This document shows, piece after piece, positions 8,620 to 16,178 of a stretch of DNA of 33,108 bases. The position numbers and the translations under genes were made by a program. This DNA comes from CAZSPL01 sp964608735 (lineage in GTDB: Bacteria > JAJVIF01 > JAPKYR01 > CAZSPL01): contig CAZSPL010000011.1 in the NCBI GenBank assembly GCA_964608735.1, forward strand, positions 1 through 33,108, in the 5' to 3' direction. A model generated the notes under the pieces. The model saw nothing but the letters and a program-made list of their open reading frames with translations. It was not told the DNA's origin and made no database searches. How positions within the stretch are numbered: position 1 is the stretch's first letter; every line of letters begins with the position of its first letter.

Positions 8620-9621
8620 TCATTTTCTCCGCTTCGCGTATCCGGCCGAATAGAAATAATCCACGGCCCGTTTGAATGTCTCCTCGACGGGGCGATTCGT
8701 AAGGCCGAGCTCCCTTACCGCCTTCTCATTCGAGTAGAACGGCGGAAGCATGATCATCCTCACGCCGGGAAGCGTGATGACCGGATGCTGTTTCGTCACA
8801 AGGTTGGCCCACTTCTCCATCGCCCATCCCATGAACAGGGCCATGCTTCGCGGGAGTTTATAGCGTATTCGAGGTGCGCCGGAGATGTCGGATAACAGGC
8901 CGTAGATTTCCACGAGGGTCATGTTCTTCCCGGCAAGGATATATTTTTCCCCGGATTTCCCGTGCTTGAATGCCAGGTAGTGTCCCTCGGCGAGGTCGTC
9001 GACATCGATGATATTCAAACCCCCGTCGAACAGCGCGGGGACTTTACCGTTGAGGTAGTCGCACACCATTTTGCCGGTCGGGGTGGGGCCGATGTCGCCG
9101 GGTCCAAGCGGGGCGGAAGGGCATACGATGACGAGGTTAAGCCCCTTATTTGCTATCTTGAGCGCTTCCTGCATGGCGAGATGCTTCGATTTGACATAGG
9201 GATCCTTCACCCATTCGAAGTTCCATTCGGTATTCTCTGTGCCCGGGCCGTCCGGCGGCTTGCCTATCGCCGCGACCGACGACGTATAGACAACGCGCTT
9301 TATCCCCATTTCGAGAGCCTTTTCGAGAAGCAGCCGTGTGCCGTCCACATTGATGTTGAAGAGCAGGTCCTTCTCAAGGGTCCACATCGTATACCACGCC
9401 GCGACATGGAACAACGCATCGCACCCCTCGATGGCGGGACCGAATGTCGCGGGGTTGACGAGGTTGCCTTCGACTATCTCGATATCGAGGTCTTTGATAT
9501 TGGGGAGATGGTCCGGACGTCGCACCATTGCCCGAAGGCTGTACCCCTTCGACGCAAGGTTACGCGCGACGGCGCTTCCGATGAATCCTGTCGCGCCGGT
9601 TATGAGTATCTTCTCAGCCAT
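8620..9621 (-). CDS. NAD(P)-dependent epimerase/dehydratase (extended SDR, DFR/HpnA-like)
   Basis: The 333-residue protein is an extended short-chain dehydrogenase. The Rossmann nucleotide site TGATGFIG is at residues 8-15, the catalytic Ser is in YTSSVAAIG (112-120) and the catalytic pair is Tyr142/Lys146 in YVKSK. The pattern TGATGFIGSAV, FHVAAWYTMW, FNINVDGTRLLLEKALE and CPSAPLGPGD matches the dihydroflavonol-reductase-like group. That group includes the hopanoid-associated sugar epimerase HpnA and various sugar or sterol-type reductases. Nothing around it belongs to hopanoid synthesis, so I do not use that name. It is transcribed alone. A promoter ends 10 bases before the ATG, leaving almost no 5' leader. 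Confidence 0.9.
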   Translation of the reverse strand: MAEKILITGATGFIGSAVARNLASKGYSLRAMVRRPDHLPNIKDLDIEIVEGNLVNPATFGPAIEGCDALFHVAAWYTMWTLEKDLLFNINVDGTRLLLEKALEMGIKRVVYTSSVAAIGKPPDGPGTENTEWNFEWVKDPYVKSKHLAMQEALKIANKGLNLVIVCPSAPLGPGDIGPTPTGKMVCDYLNGKVPALFDGGLNIIDVDDLAEGHYLAFKHGKSGEKYILAGKNMTLVEIYGLLSDISGAPRIRYKLPRSMALFMGWAMEKWANLVTKQHPVITLPGVRMIMLPPFYSNEKAVRELGLTNRPVEETFKRAVDYFYSAGYAKRRK

Positions 9622-9631
9622 AGGGAATTCA

Positions 9632-9659
9632 ATTATAAGATTGGCCCGGCAAAGGGCAA
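9632..9659 (-). promoter_or_regulatory. Promoter of the SDR gene
   Basis: On the minus strand TTGCCC (9654-9659) and TATAAT (9632-9637) are separated by 16 bases. The predicted transcript start is only about 4 bases before the ATG at 9621. Confidence 0.5.
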
Positions 9660-9670
9660 GTTTTCAGGCA

Positions 9671-9695
9671 AAAGAAAACCGCCCCGGGGGGCGGT
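9671..9695 (-). terminator. Intrinsic terminator of the lipoprotein gene
   Basis: The 18-base perfect palindrome at 9678-9695 (ACCGCCCC/GGGGCGGT arms) is followed on the minus strand by TTTTCTTT. It lies 23 bases past the stop of the lipoprotein gene at 9719, and just upstream of the SDR promoter. Confidence 0.8.
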
Positions 9696-9718
9696 CGTGG
9701 TGTTGCGATATCGGCATT

Positions 9719-10642
9719 TCAATTAATGAAATCAGCTTCGGTGAGCAGTGTGACATAGCCGTCCGTATCGAGGGTGGCGCCGAAAACCTCTCGGTCAAGT
9801 TCTTCGAAAGGTTTGCGAAAAAAGCCGCTTTGCTTCAACAGCTTCCCCGATGGCTCGGTGATGCCGGTGAAGTATGAACGGTTGCCCACCGGGTCAATCC
9901 TGAGGTTGAAGGTTCCGATTTCGGATCCCGGCTCAACCGAATAACCCGGCTTGAATTTCGGGTTGATGGCGAATCCCTCGAACAACTCGTCCCTGGTCGC
10001 CGGCATGCGCTCGTGCCTGAGTTCGAAAACCCGGATCATGAATTCGGTGGTTTGTTTCAGGTTTTCCATCAACCGATGCGAATTTGTTTCCGGGTCTATC
10101 CCCTTTTCATTTTCGTTTTCCGCTATCTTGTACATCATTTCGAGATGCTTCTGAAGAAGATCGGGATTGAGCGAGAGGCATTTAAATCCGGCCTTGCCGC
10201 CAATTGCGAAATACACGGTCGGCCCTTCGGGATCCCACGATGCAATCACCGTATCGGCGGGATATTCCCCCTCGAAATCACCGATATCCGCGAATGAATA
10301 CGGCTTGTTGGAACCGGGGAATAACGGGAGTATCGGGACATAGGCAAGCACCTCATCCCAGGATTCCGCCCACTGTCCCGTGGCCATATGGTGCTGAAGT
10401 ATTCCGAGTTCGGCGATGATGAAAGGCGCCATCTCCCGCATCATGAATTCAGGCGAATCCGCTTGATAAATGCTGTCGCCGGGAGCATAGAATGCAAGGT
10501 CGCATTTGGTATCATCAAGGGGCTCGGAGGAGGTTGTAACCTTCGCTCTTGGCTCCTGTTGAGCCCTGATTTCCTGCTGTACCGCGGTACAGCCCGCTGC
10601 TACCATTACGACGACAATGATTAAGGGGATAAAGAATCTCAT
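9719..10642 (-). CDS. Lipoprotein of unknown function
   Basis: The 307-residue protein has a clear lipoprotein signal: hydrophobic residues 3-16 and lipobox VAAGC with Cys18. The next ~20 residues are Gln/Arg/Ser-rich and probably a linker. The mature part is mixed alpha/beta; a segment near residues 205-225 (RHERMPATRDELFEG) and the following sheet-like NLRIDPVGNRSYFTG region resemble pilin- or secretion-associated small domains but are not diagnostic. I do not recognise the family. GGAGG lies 8 bases before the ATG. It is a single-gene unit with its own promoter (TTGACA-17-TAAATT) and intrinsic terminator. Confidence 0.82.
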   Translation of the reverse strand: MRFFIPLIIVVVMVAAGCTAVQQEIRAQQEPRAKVTTSSEPLDDTKCDLAFYAPGDSIYQADSPEFMMREMAPFIIAELGILQHHMATGQWAESWDEVLAYVPILPLFPGSNKPYSFADIGDFEGEYPADTVIASWDPEGPTVYFAIGGKAGFKCLSLNPDLLQKHLEMMYKIAENENEKGIDPETNSHRLMENLKQTTEFMIRVFELRHERMPATRDELFEGFAINPKFKPGYSVEPGSEIGTFNLRIDPVGNRSYFTGITEPSGKLLKQSGFFRKPFEELDREVFGATLDTDGYVTLLTEADFIN

Positions 10643-10674
10643 TGCCTACCTCCGCTACAAGTGCTGTTAATAGA

Positions 10675-10703
10675 AATTTACTATCAACCACCAGTTTTGT
10701 CAA
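10675..10703 (-). promoter_or_regulatory. Promoter of the lipoprotein gene
   Basis: On the minus strand a perfect TTGACA (10698-10703) is followed after 17 bases by TAAATT (10675-10680). The 18 bases starting at TTGACA nearly match those upstream of the membrane-protein gene at 29362. Confidence 0.6.
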
Positions 10704-10708
10704 TTTTC

Positions 10709-11347
10709 CTATACGGCATTCAGAAATGGATTATTCGCCCTCTCGAAATCGATTGTCGATTCCGGCCCATGTCCCGGGAGAACCCTCGTATTGCCCGGGA
10801 GGACCCAAAGCTTCTCCACGATATTACTGAGCAGTTCGCGCCAGCTTCCACCTGGAAGGTCGGTGCGTCCCACGCCGAGGTTGAACAGCGTGTCGCCGCT
10901 GAAGAGCACCGGGCCGGAGTCGGCCTCCCCGAAAAGGCAGATGCTTCCCGGCGAATGTCCCGGCGTGTGGAGCACCTTCAGCTTCATGTTCCCGTATTCG
11001 ATTTCCTCACCGTCGGTGAGGAATGAGTCAATGTGCGGGCGTTTGCCGAAATATCCCATCGCCTGCGCCAGTTCATCGCCCGAAGCGTCGAGCAGGAATT
11101 CATCCGCTTTATGCATTAAAATGTTTGCATGTAAACTATTTCCCAATCCTTCGGCGGCGTTAGTATGGTCGAAGTGCCCGTGGGTCAGGATGATCATTAC
11201 TTCCGTAATCCCTTCTTTTTTCAGCCATCCGGCGATGCTCTCGGCGCTGTGGCCGGGGTCGATGACGATGCCTTTCGGCGAGCCGGGTTCGGACAGGAGG
11301 TAACAATTAGCCATAATCGGGCCTACAGCCCTTGATTTCACAAGCAT
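10709..11347 (-). CDS. Metallo-beta-lactamase-fold hydrolase (glyoxalase II-like)
   Basis: This 212-residue cytoplasmic enzyme has the full metal-binding set of the metallo-beta-lactamase fold: THGHFDH (residues 55-61), HTPGHSPGS, FSGDTLF with the bridging Asp, and the C-terminal PGHGPEST. The layout matches small glyoxalase II-like thioester hydrolases rather than beta-lactamases. The substrate is not readable. I start at ATG 11347 because MLVKSRAVGPIMANCYLL matches the usual beginning of the family and GGTGA lies 10 bases upstream. A GTG at 11359 is also in frame, but it would fall before the transcript start predicted from the TACAAT box just upstream. There is no operon partner. It diverges from the AT-rich region before the ABC operon. 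Confidence 0.92.
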   Translation of the reverse strand: MLVKSRAVGPIMANCYLLSEPGSPKGIVIDPGHSAESIAGWLKKEGITEVMIILTHGHFDHTNAAEGLGNSLHANILMHKADEFLLDASGDELAQAMGYFGKRPHIDSFLTDGEEIEYGNMKLKVLHTPGHSPGSICLFGEADSGPVLFSGDTLFNLGVGRTDLPGGSWRELLSNIVEKLWVLPGNTRVLPGHGPESTIDFERANNPFLNAV

Positions 11348-11387
11348 GGTTTCTATCACCGGATTGTAAAAATAGTTCTTATGCCCC

Positions 11388-11415
11388 TTGATTATTTTCT
11401 AAAGTCTTGTATAAT
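11388..11415 (+). promoter_or_regulatory. Candidate promoter P1 upstream of the ABC operon
   Basis: TTGATT (11388-11393) and a perfect TATAAT (11410-11415) are spaced by 16 bases, in an AT-rich stretch. A transcript would begin near 11422 and run to the terminator at 11578-11608 or into the ABC operon. Confidence 0.5.
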
Positions 11416-11479
11416 CATAGTCGACGGAGGATTGTAGCACGAGTTGGAATGGAATTTCAGATAATTTTCTAATTCGATG

Positions 11480-11509
11480 TTGACAACCATACGTTGAGTA
11501 CATTAAAAT
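11480..11509 (+). promoter_or_regulatory. Candidate promoter P2 upstream of the ABC operon
   Basis: A perfect TTGACA (11480-11485) is followed after 18 bases by TAAAAT (11504-11509). The expected start is near 11516. Confidence 0.55.
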
Positions 11510-11515
11510 TTGCTT

Positions 11516-11608
11516 GATTTTGAAGTGAGTTTTTTGGATAGTTAATTAGCAACCCCTACCCCTTACATTCCTTCAAAGGCTGCAGTGCAAACTGCAGCCT
11601 TGCCTTTT
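11516..11608 (+). ncRNA. Candidate small RNA or attenuated leader
   Basis: No reading frame of useful length exists between P2 and the strong terminator ~90 bases later. The transcript would have an AT-rich 5' part, an unpaired C-rich segment (CCCCTACCCC, 11553-11562) and a 3' terminator hairpin, the layout of a trans-acting small RNA. It could instead be the leader of the ABC operon, ended early by attenuation. No known family is recognised. The rest of the 11360-11757 gap holds only promoters, this element and a weak hairpin. Confidence 0.3.
11578..11608 (+). terminator. Intrinsic terminator upstream of the ABC operon
   Basis: A perfect 9-base-pair stem GGCTGCAGT/ACTGCAGCC with loop GCAA is followed by TTGCCTTTT. 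It lies 150 bases before the ABC operon and no protein gene ends into it, so it must end a leader or a small RNA. Confidence 0.75.
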
Positions 11609-11709
11609 AAGAGAGCTTTTCGATTCTTCATACCCCCGCGGCCCGTTGCCGCTCAATTTTCCTCAGCCCATAGAGGGAAAAATAGCTTCCCAGCACTGAT
11701 AATAATGAT

Positions 11710-11726
11710 AGGCCGCTCGCGGCCTG
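11710..11726 (+). promoter_or_regulatory. GC-rich hairpin in the ABC operon leader
   Basis: AGGCCGC and GCGGCCT (11710-11725) form a 7-bp inverted repeat around a two-base centre, ~17 bases before the GAGAGGA ribosome binding site of the ABC ATPase. No U-tract follows, so it is not a clear terminator. It may stabilise or modulate the leader. Confidence 0.25.
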
Positions 11727-11757
11727 CTATTTGTCTTGGATTGAGAGGACTATTAAG

Positions 11758-12729
11758 ATGATAGAAGTTATCGATCTGAAAAAGAAGTTCGGTGAAGTCG
11801 CCGCCGTGGACGGGGTGAATTTTACCGTCGAGCGAGGGGAGATCCTCGGGTTCCTCGGTCCTAACGCCGCAGGGAAGACCACCACGATGCGCATGCTCAC
11901 CTGTTTCCTCCCGCCTTCGTCGGGAACCGCCCGCATAGGGGGGTATGATATCTTCGACGATTCGCTGCAGGTGCGTAAGAGGGTGGGCTACCTCCCGGAG
12001 CAGGTGCCGCTGTATTCCGACATGCGGGTGCAGGACTACCTGGAATTCGTGACCCGGGTGAAGGGTGTCCCTCACGTAGACCGCAAGAGCGCGATCGACC
12101 ATACAATGGGTAAATGCGGACTTACCAGCGTCAGCAAGAGGATAATCGGGACCCTATCGAAGGGATACCGTCAGCGAGTCGGGCTTGCCCAGGCCCTCGC
12201 GGGAAATCCCGATGTGTTAATCCTCGACGAGCCCACCACGGGACTCGACCCGAGGCAGATTATCGAGATAAGGCAGCTTATCAAGGAACTGGGCCTGGGG
12301 CATACCGTAATACTCTCGACCCATATCCTCCCCGAAGTCAGCATGATTTGCGACAGGGTAATCATTATCAATAAGGGCAAGCTTGTGGCATCGGACAGCG
12401 TCGAGAATCTTACCAAGATGCTCACAAAGTCACAGATGACCTTGATCGAGGTCAACGGGGACGAGAACGCGGTCAAGAAGAGCATGAAGGGGATCGACGG
12501 CGTTCTCGCGGTTGAGAAAACCCGCGAGCAGGACCCGACCCTGATCGGGCAAACCTATGTCGTTCACGCCATCATCGGCAATGACATCAGGCAGGAGATC
12601 GCAAGGAAGCTTGTCAAGGACGGGCTTGGCCTGCTTCGAATGCAGCCCCATATCCTGAGCCTCGAGGATATTTTCCTCAAGCTGACGATGGATGAAGATA
12701 TAAAAGGAGTGGCGGACAAGAATGACTAA
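11758..12729 (+). CDS. ABC transporter ATP-binding protein, GldA-like
   Basis: This 323-residue cytoplasmic ATPase would power the membrane partners encoded next to it. Walker A is GPNAAGKT (34-41), an Ala replacing the usual second Gly of GPNGAGKT. The signature is LSKGYRQRVGLAQAL (from ~133) and Walker B with its Glu is VLILDEPTTGLD (~155). The C-terminal ~90 residues (after STHILPEVSMICD and INKGKL) are the extra domain typical of the GldA/NatA-type ATPases. The ATG at 11758 is preceded by GAGAGGA 8 bases upstream; an in-frame ATG at 11731 lacks this and adds no family sequence. It overlaps the following permease gene by 8 bases, as in an operon. The family is linked to gliding or, far more widely, to uncharacterised envelope export. 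Confidence 0.93.
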   Translation: MIEVIDLKKKFGEVAAVDGVNFTVERGEILGFLGPNAAGKTTTMRMLTCFLPPSSGTARIGGYDIFDDSLQVRKRVGYLPEQVPLYSDMRVQDYLEFVTRVKGVPHVDRKSAIDHTMGKCGLTSVSKRIIGTLSKGYRQRVGLAQALAGNPDVLILDEPTTGLDPRQIIEIRQLIKELGLGHTVILSTHILPEVSMICDRVIIINKGKLVASDSVENLTKMLTKSQMTLIEVNGDENAVKKSMKGIDGVLAVEKTREQDPTLIGQTYVVHAIIGNDIRQEIARKLVKDGLGLLRMQPHILSLEDIFLKLTMDEDIKGVADKND

Positions 12730-13438
12730 CGTAGTTACCTTGATGCGGAAGGAACTGAAGGCATATTTCATAAGCCCGGTTTTCTATTTCATCATGTTTT
12801 TCTTCCTGCTGATAACCGGCGCCTTCTTCTCGTTCTACATTTCAACCCCGATAGCAGTCGGAGATATGAGTGTAACGATGAACACGATGATACTGCTGTT
12901 GTTCTTCATCTGCCCTATCCTGACGATGCACCTGTTCAGTGAAGAACGGCGCTCGGGGACCATCGAACTGCTGATGACCTACCCGTTGCGGGATTGGGAA
13001 GTGGTGCTTGGTAAGTACCTGGCAAGTTTCGTGCTGTTCCTGATAATGGTCCTGTGTACTCTTGAACTGCCGGTGTTCCTTACGCTGTACGGCAAATCCG
13101 ATATCGGGCCGATAATTACGAGCTATGCGGGCTTTATCCTGCTCGGCGGCTCATTCCTCGCCATCGGTGTTCTCGGGAGCGCCATGGCGAGAAGCCAGAT
13201 GCTTTCGAGCGGCATAAGTTTCATGATACTGCTGAGCCTCATGGTGTTCGGGTTCGCGGGCTATATGCTCGGCCCGGGAAGGATGGGGAATACGCTCGAG
13301 TATCTCCCCGGCACGACGCATTTCAGGAATTTCGGGCTGGGGTTGGTGGATACGAGGGACCTGGTGTTCTTCGCCAGTTTCATTTTCTTCAGCCTTTTCA
13401 CGGCGGTCAGGATGGTTGAGATAAAGAGGTGGAAGTGA
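12722..13438 (+). CDS. ABC transporter permease, GldF-like
   Basis: The 238-residue integral membrane protein has about six helices, the first in FYFIMFFFLLITGAFFSFYI. The segment FSEERRSGTIELLMTYPLRDWEVVLGKYLA, between helices two and three, is the characteristic coupling motif of the ABC-2 permeases of the GldF/NosY kind. It would pair with the GldA-like ATPase to form the membrane pore of the complex. The gene begins inside the end of the ATPase gene and is followed 4 bases later by the GldG-like gene, so all are translated from one message. Confidence 0.92.
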   Translation: MTNVVTLMRKELKAYFISPVFYFIMFFFLLITGAFFSFYISTPIAVGDMSVTMNTMILLLFFICPILTMHLFSEERRSGTIELLMTYPLRDWEVVLGKYLASFVLFLIMVLCTLELPVFLTLYGKSDIGPIITSYAGFILLGGSFLAIGVLGSAMARSQMLSSGISFMILLSLMVFGFAGYMLGPGRMGNTLEYLPGTTHFRNFGLGLVDTRDLVFFASFIFFSLFTAVRMVEIKRWK

Positions 13439-13442
13439 TCCG

Positions 13443-16172
13443 ATGTCGGAAGAAATAAACGATTTGAGAAATCTGTTCTCGCCTGACGAGAGCGAGGAAG
13501 ATTCCGCCGGGGACAAAAACCCCGTGCGCGGGAAGGATGATGTGGAACGCTCGAAGCGGGCGCCGGATGACGCCGACGGCGGCATCCCGAGCGACAGGGA
13601 GGCTCGCGCGAATTACTTCCCCGAGGGCAAGAGATTCGGCGCGTCTGAAGAGCCGGAAGAGGAGGCCGTATCCGAACCGCCTGACGCGGAACCTGTCAAG
13701 GAGATGGAATCGCGCCCGCGGGCAGCGCAGCCTCCGGCGAGGGCTGCTTTCGACCAGGCGGCGCTTGCGAATCTCCGCCGCCAGAAACTTGAGCGTGAAC
13801 AGGCCGCTGCCGGGCATAAGGAGGAGCATCCCAAGGCTGAGGAGCCGGCTGATGTTCCCGCATGGGCGAAGGGAGTTGTTGACAAACAGGCAGAAAAGGA
13901 AATTCGAAAACCGGAAAGCGAGTTAGGTGCAAAAACGGAGCAGCCCGGTTCGATTCCCCAGACCGACGTCAGGAAACCGGAAACCGATACGGCGGACCTC
14001 GATGACCGGATAGCCGGGCTGGATCGGATACGCGAGAACTTCCGGGCTTCGGTCACCGATGATCCCGAACCCGTGAAACAGCCCCCGCCCATGAGGCCCC
14101 CCGAGGCTGTGAAGCCGCCCGAACCTGCGAAACCTCCCGGGGCTGTCGAGAAGCCTACGCCTATTGCTCCCATCGATGAACCGCCGCGCGCGACCATTCC
14201 GCCCGAACAACCCACTCCTCCCGTGAGGCGGGAGCAAGAGGGCGGCAAGTCGCGGGATGAAACCCAAAAGGAACTTATCGAGCAGGTCAAGAAGATGCAG
14301 GAGGAGCACTGGTCGAAGGTGACGGATGAAGCACTCGGTGAGTCACCTCTTGAAGCAGAACTCGATGAATTACGGGCTAAAATGGCGGAGCCGAAACCGA
14401 ATCCCCGGATCGCCAGGGAAATGCCCGAAGGAGATACCGATCAGGATGTGGAGGGTCTTCGCGATTTGATACTGAAGAGCCCATCTGATTCTGACGGTAA
14501 GAAAAAGAAACGCGCGAAGCCGCGCTACGTAGAACCCACGCTGGAAGCCAACCCTATCTATAGCTTCATCGGCCTTATCGGCGCCATATGCCTTGGTATC
14601 GCGCTGGTGCTGACCATGTTCGGTGCGAAAGCCGGGCTGGGGATGACCGGCCTGAGCGGGTCCGGCGTGCTGTTCATAGTCGTCTACGGCATCGGCAACA
14701 GGAGAAATTTGAAGCTCATCCTTTCGGCGCGCTCGACAAGGTACGGCACGAATGTCGGGATGGTTATCCTCAGCCTCCTGGCGATACTTGTTGTGCTCAA
14801 CGGGTTGAGCTATAACCATTACATCGTATACGATTTCACATCCAACAAAACGAATACACTAAGCGAACAGACAGTGCAGGTTCTTGACGACATCGGCAAG
14901 ACTGGCGAGCCGGTGAAAGCGACGGTGTTTTTCCCGCATGAGAAAGATTTCAGGGTCGCGAGCCAAACGATAGAAGATGTGCTCGCGAAATTTTCCTACG
15001 ATTTGCCTGCTATGCAGGTCGAGTATCTCGATCCCGATGTCAACCGACAGCGCGCCGAGGATTTCGGGTTCCATGAATCGGTCGGGGTAGTGTTCGAACT
15101 CGGCGACAAATTCGAGAAGGCGATTGAATTCAACGTCGAAACGCCGACATCCTGGGCATATGAAGGGGCGATGGCGGCCGCGTTGTTGAGGCTGACCGGG
15201 GTTCATACGAAGCGCGTCTATTTCCTTACGGGGCATTATGAGCTGAGCACCGACGATTTCTCCGATCAGAGCCCCAACGGCGCGGGATTGCTGAAACAGG
15301 CGCTCGAACAGGAAGGCTATGAGGTGGAGAAGCTGAGCTTCTCGACGAGGGCGGAAGTGCCCGAGGACTGCAACCTCTTGATCATCGCGGGGCCCGATAA
15401 GGAAGTTGGTGCGCAGGAACTCGCCGCCGTGGAGCAGTACATCGATCGCGGTGGGAAAGTCGTGCTGCTTCTCGAAGCAGGCAACGGCGCCGGCTTCAGC
15501 TCGCTGCTCGAGAAGTTTGGTATTAATTTCCGCGCTGATCTGATCGCCGACGACAAGAACAACCTGTTCGGCTCGAACAATCTCTATCCCGTGCTCGAAC
15601 TCGGTGAGCATGAAATGACGGCGCCATTGAAGACGCAGAACATGAGCGTGGTGTTCTTCAAGAGCTCCGGGCTCGATATCGCAGGGGAGCCTCGCCAGGG
15701 ATGGTTCCTCGAACCGTTGCTGCGTACGATAGCTGGCGGAAGCTGGAGCGAGTCCGGTGATGGAGAAGTTGTCGAGATGGATCCCGACGAGGACAGGGGA
15801 CCGTTTACCATGGCCGTGATTGCCGGCAAACCCGCGGTGGAAGATGTTACCCCTGATGCCGATGGGGGAGAGGCCGCGGAAGCTTCCGATGCCGGTCCGG
15901 AACAGCAACGCTACGGCATAATTCTCGTCACCGGGGATGCGTCGTTCGTCGCGAACAACTACATTGCGACCGCCGGGAACAAGGATTTCATCCTGAATGC
16001 CGTGAGCTATATGACCAGCGGCGATACACATATATACACGCGTCCGCCCAGCGCTCCCGAAAGACTGCAGGCGACAAAAACCGAAGTCAGTATAGCGTTT
16101 CTTGTCTCGACCGTATTCATCCCGCTCATCGTTGCAGCGATGGGCATCGGTATCTGGTGGCGGAGGAGATAG
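13443..16172 (+). CDS. GldG-like ABC auxiliary protein with a long disordered N-terminal extension
   Basis: The 909-residue protein is much longer than usual GldG proteins (~550-600 residues). Residues 1 to ~370 are highly charged and Pro/Glu/Lys-rich, with a run of PP-containing motifs near 215-265, and are predicted to be disordered and cytoplasmic. Three hydrophobic segments follow (~373-393, ~398-416 and ~436-455). Then comes YDFTSNKTNTLSEQT, the hallmark beginning of the periplasmic ABC_transp_aux (GldG) domain, running to ~840. A C-terminal helix (~884-905, ending in WWRRR) anchors the other end. It is co-transcribed with the ATPase and permease and with a DUF4340 protein. The substrate is unknown. 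Confidence 0.9.
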   Translation: MSEEINDLRNLFSPDESEEDSAGDKNPVRGKDDVERSKRAPDDADGGIPSDREARANYFPEGKRFGASEEPEEEAVSEPPDAEPVKEMESRPRAAQPPARAAFDQAALANLRRQKLEREQAAAGHKEEHPKAEEPADVPAWAKGVVDKQAEKEIRKPESELGAKTEQPGSIPQTDVRKPETDTADLDDRIAGLDRIRENFRASVTDDPEPVKQPPPMRPPEAVKPPEPAKPPGAVEKPTPIAPIDEPPRATIPPEQPTPPVRREQEGGKSRDETQKELIEQVKKMQEEHWSKVTDEALGESPLEAELDELRAKMAEPKPNPRIAREMPEGDTDQDVEGLRDLILKSPSDSDGKKKKRAKPRYVEPTLEANPIYSFIGLIGAICLGIALVLTMFGAKAGLGMTGLSGSGVLFIVVYGIGNRRNLKLILSARSTRYGTNVGMVILSLLAILVVLNGLSYNHYIVYDFTSNKTNTLSEQTVQVLDDIGKTGEPVKATVFFPHEKDFRVASQTIEDVLAKFSYDLPAMQVEYLDPDVNRQRAEDFGFHESVGVVFELGDKFEKAIEFNVETPTSWAYEGAMAAALLRLTGVHTKRVYFLTGHYELSTDDFSDQSPNGAGLLKQALEQEGYEVEKLSFSTRAEVPEDCNLLIIAGPDKEVGAQELAAVEQYIDRGGKVVLLLEAGNGAGFSSLLEKFGINFRADLIADDKNNLFGSNNLYPVLELGEHEMTAPLKTQNMSVVFFKSSGLDIAGEPRQGWFLEPLLRTIAGGSWSESGDGEVVEMDPDEDRGPFTMAVIAGKPAVEDVTPDADGGEAAEASDAGPEQQRYGIILVTGDASFVANNYIATAGNKDFILNAVSYMTSGDTHIYTRPPSAPERLQATKTEVSIAFLVSTVFIPLIVAAMGIGIWWRRR

Positions 16173-16178
16173 CCTGTA

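Noticed and set aside
8962..9726. Plus-strand frame opposite the SDR gene
   Set aside because: Low-complexity Arg/Val/Asp-rich translation without motifs, as expected for antisense of a GC-rich gene.
14859..16031. Long minus-strand frame (390 codons) opposite the GldG-like gene
   Set aside because: It is the shadow of a well-supported protein on the other strand, with no family motif, ribosome binding site or plausible promoter.
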